From an uncultured Victivallales bacterium (GTDB lineage Bacteria > Verrucomicrobiota > Lentisphaeria > Oligosphaerales > JAFGRS01), in the NCBI GenBank assembly GCA_903834675.1, contig CAILKC010000719.1, forward strand, positions 1 to 16,876: DNA of 16,876 nucleotides. The letters run 5' to 3'. Shown piece after piece: positions 15,064-16,876 of the stretch. Each line of letters opens with the position of its first letter. The stretch's first letter is position 1. Position numbers and translations under genes: made by a program. Under the pieces are notes generated by a model. The model saw only the letters and a program-made list of their open reading frames with translations. It was not told where the DNA came from and did no database searches.

Positions 15064-15718
15064 GGCCGTCGTCGTCACTTTCCGCGGAGGTCATCCCTGC
15101 GCTGACCAGGGAGCGCAGGGGGCCGCGCAGGCGTTCGAGGCGGGTGGCGTAGGTGTTATCGAAGACGAACCGGTCATCGGCGGATTCCAGGCGCAGGCCC
15201 GGTCGCAGGCTGGAGTCCACCACCAGGCTCAGGCTGGCGCTGGGGTCGGCCTGTGGCCAGGCCTGGGAACGGACCTCGGCAAGGGCCGCGAGCGTCAGGA
15301 CCGCGGCGGACTCTGGGTTGAGCCGGACCCTGGCCGCCCTCGGACCCATCGCCTCCAAGGCTTCCTGCAAGAGCTGCTGCAGCGAGCGCTCGCGGTCGAT
15401 GTCTTGGCCCTGCTCCAGTTGCGGCAGCACGTCGGCGAACAGGCGCTCGAGTCCCTGCTCACGCAACCTGAGCCAGCGGCGGTGGACCTCATGGCGGATC
15501 CGGGCCGTGATGGCGTGAGCCCGCGCCTCGGCCTCGCGCCGGGCGTCCCGGAGCCGCGTCTCACGCTCTTTGGCCTGCTCGTCCCGCACGGCTGCAAGCG
15601 CCTTGGCGGCGTCGCCGCGAGCCCGGTTCAAGACCTGCTCCGCCCGAAGCTCGGCATCGCCCAGGAGTTCCTGCTGCAGCTTGCTCTCGCTCTGGCTCAT
15701 GGTTGGCGCCTGCGTCAC
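15056..15718 (-). CDS. ntpE: V/A-type ATPase subunit E (peripheral stalk)
   Basis: Subunit E forms the peripheral stator that holds the head against rotation. The 220-residue product has a long charged N-terminal helix rich in Gln, Glu, Arg and Ala (about 8-95), suited to a coiled coil, and a C-terminal alpha/beta domain with VVDSSLRPGLRLESADDRFVFDNTYATRLERL, close to the family's end. The sequence is poorly conserved in this family, so the call leans on the shape and on its place between subunits F and A. The GTG at 15718 overlaps the ntpF stop as GTGA; an ATG at 15700 is a possible alternative. A coiled-coil partner G/H is not seen beside it. Confidence 0.85.
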   Translation of the reverse strand: MTQAPTMSQSESKLQQELLGDAELRAEQVLNRARGDAAKALAAVRDEQAKERETRLRDARREAEARAHAITARIRHEVHRRWLRLREQGLERLFADVLPQLEQGQDIDRERSLQQLLQEALEAMGPRAARVRLNPESAAVLTLAALAEVRSQAWPQADPSASLSLVVDSSLRPGLRLESADDRFVFDNTYATRLERLRGPLRSLVSAGMTSAESDDDGHA

Positions 15719-16032
15719 TCCCCGCGGACGATGCGGATACCAACGGCCTCGAAGATCAGTTCCTGGAGACTCCGGCGCTTGCCGTCCGCCCCCGAGAGGT
15801 CTTCGATGACCACGATGTAGGGGGGCGTCGCCTCCAGACGGTGCGCGGTCACCTCGGCCACCAGCATCCGCTCGACGCGCTCGGTGAGCAGCAGGATGCG
15901 CTGGCGCTCGTCAGCCAGGGTCTCGCGGAAGGCCTGCTGCGCCTCGGCCGGAGTCGCGACCACACTGCCCGTCACCCCGGCGAAGCGGTAGCCCAGCACC
16001 GTATCCTGATCACCGATAATATGAAAGGCCAT
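15715..16032 (-). CDS. ntpF: V/A-type ATPase subunit F (rotor tip)
   Basis: Subunit F binds the bottom of subunit D and modulates activity. The 105-residue product has the family opening IIGDQDTVLGYRFAGVTGSVVAT, a central alpha/beta fold with ILLLTERV, and a short C-terminal helix after PYIVVIEDLSG and LQELIFEAVGI. The length is normal for the family. In Enterococcus nomenclature the same subunit is NtpG. It lies 31 nt after ntpK, with only a weak AGGT-type ribosome binding site, and its stop overlaps ntpE by 4 nt. Confidence 0.92.
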   Translation of the reverse strand: MAFHIIGDQDTVLGYRFAGVTGSVVATPAEAQQAFRETLADERQRILLLTERVERMLVAEVTAHRLEATPPYIVVIEDLSGADGKRRSLQELIFEAVGIRIVRGE

Positions 16033-16063
16033 AGACCTGTGCCCGGCTGGCGGTCGCGAGCCG

Positions 16064-16429
16064 TCACGAGGCTCTATTGATGAGCATCAGGCTAATGATC
16101 AGACCGAAGATGGCGATGCCTTCGCCAAGACCGACGAAGACGATGGCCTTGCCCAGCAGTTCCGGTTTCTCGGCCGCGGCGCCGAGGGCGGCGGCGCCGA
16201 CCTTGCCCACGGCATAGGCCGCCGACATGCAGGCCACCCCCATGACGGCCGCCGCCGCGTAGTACGGCGCCGCGAAGCCGTTCGAGGCAACGGCCAGCAC
16301 CTCCGTCCCGGCAGAGCCTGGTCCAGCCGGGTTCCCATGGGCTTGCGCCAGGGCCGTACCCATGGTCAGCACACCCAGCAGCGCGATGGTCAGCAGGGCC
16401 AGGCTACGGGCTGTCTTGAGGCTCTTCAT
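16064..16429 (-). CDS. ntpK: V/A-type ATPase subunit K (membrane rotor ring)
   Basis: Subunit K forms the rotor ring that carries the ions. The 121-residue product starts with a signal-peptide-like helix (1-30, ending ALAQA) followed by one hairpin: helix one about 54-82, polar loop with AAAEKPEL, and helix two about 93-117. The single ion-binding glutamate is E103 in GLGEGIAIFG. This is a two-helix K with a cleavable or retained leader, like the Thermus form, rather than the four-helix Enterococcus form. No Gln is visible in helix one and Gly follows E103, so the usual Na+ ligands are not evident and proton coupling seems more likely (inference). The ATG overlaps the ntpI stop as ATGA, with AAAGGAGA about 9 nt upstream. 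Confidence 0.94.
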   Translation of the reverse strand: MKSLKTARSLALLTIALLGVLTMGTALAQAHGNPAGPGSAGTEVLAVASNGFAAPYYAAAAVMGVACMSAAYAVGKVGAAALGAAAEKPELLGKAIVFVGLGEGIAIFGLIISLMLINRAS

Positions 16430-16876
16430 GAGTCCGGGTCTCCTTTATCTTGGGCCAGGGGTTGCTCCGCAAGCGTGAACGGTTGGTACAGTGTCCCATC
16501 TCCCGGAAAATACTTGCTGAACAGCTCATAGTACTGCAGGCGGACGCCTTGGATCAGCGCCACCATGCCCTCCATGAAGATGACCAGCAGGTTGCCGAGG
16601 ACCAGGACGAGTACGGACCCTACCCCGCCGCCGGGGAGCTTCTGCAGGATGTCCACCACCGAGTAGATGGCCAGGCACAGCGCCGCATGGCTCAGAGCAA
16701 AGGCGCCGACGCGGACGAAGCTGACCGTACTGCCAAGGAACGCCGTCACGGTCTCCAGGGTCTCGATGCAGGACTCCAGGACGAAGGTGAAGAGGTCGCC
16801 CGGCAACGCCCGGCGGCGGTGCAGGAGGTTGTGCAGCGGCTCGCGGATGAACAGCAGCGCCAGCGGCAGAATGACC
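16426..16876 (-). CDS. ntpI: V/A-type ATPase subunit I, C-terminal part (partial)
   Basis: Subunit I is the membrane stator that forms the ion channels against the K ring. The frame runs off the right edge; 149 residues are in view, so about three quarters of a normal subunit I is missing. The visible part has hydrophobic helices and the segment ETVTAFLGSTVSFVRVGAFALSHA. Its arginine (SFVRVGAF) corresponds to the essential channel arginine of the family, such as R735 in yeast subunit a. Further on come GNLLVIFMEGMVALIQGVRL and YYELFSKYFPGDG, both typical C-terminal features. It is the first gene of the operon visible here; the promoter and any subunit C, G or H genes would lie to the right of the window. 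Confidence 0.93.
   Translation of the reverse strand, partial: VILPLALLFIREPLHNLLHRRRALPGDLFTFVLESCIETLETVTAFLGSTVSFVRVGAFALSHAALCLAIYSVVDILQKLPGGGVGSVLVLVLGNLLVIFMEGMVALIQGVRLQYYELFSKYFPGDGTLYQPFTLAEQPLAQDKGDPDS

Noticed and set aside
13285..15105. 606-codon open frame on the + strand opposite ntpA
   Set aside because: ntpA is certain from its P-loop and length; the opposite frame stays open only because of high GC at third positions.

Overview
The window is GC-rich bacterial DNA, densely coding and with no sign of mobile DNA. Gene content and style (rpsB-tsf-pyrH-frr, an A/V-type ATPase cluster, a protein built from repeated TSTLK[V/I] motifs, alanine/proline-rich extensions) suggest the Planctomycetes-Verrucomicrobia-Chlamydiae side of the bacterial tree, perhaps Kiritimatiellota or Lentisphaerota. 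This placement is an inference from general resemblance, not a search result.

Left end (1-2140): the C-terminal end of an unidentified cysteine-containing protein on the + strand stops at a hairpin, where it meets the end of a 585-residue gene on the - strand. That gene encodes a low-complexity protein with one C-terminal membrane helix and at least seven TSTLKV-like motifs. Its promoter lies back to back with the promoter of the translation operon.

Translation operon (2105-5491, +): a sigma-70-like promoter and a leader of about 220 nt with strong hairpin potential precede rpsB (GTG start, alanine-rich tail), then tsf, pyrH and frr. This is the conserved order of many bacteria.

Metabolic genes (5658-8429, +): threonine synthase thrC, a creatininase-family metal hydrolase and a hotdog acyl-CoA thioesterase follow on the same strand. 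The last two are separated by only 5 nt. Long inverted repeats lie before thrC and after the thioesterase gene.

Signalling (8564-11161, +): one large membrane-bound hybrid histidine kinase (sensor, PAS, kinase, receiver) with no partner regulator beside it.

Right end (11223-16876, -): a V/A-type ATPase operon transcribed leftward in the order I-K-F-E-A-B-D. Most junctions are ATGA or GTGA overlaps. Subunit I runs off the window. Subunits C and G/H are not seen, so they would have to lie upstream of ntpI or elsewhere. Together the genes would form a proton- or sodium-coupled rotary ATPase; the K subunit is a single hairpin with one glutamate.

Most of the window is ordinary housekeeping sequence. 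The best candidates for something undescribed are the TSTLK-motif membrane protein, the structured rpsB leader, and the two long inverted repeats with the same 28-nt loop length.
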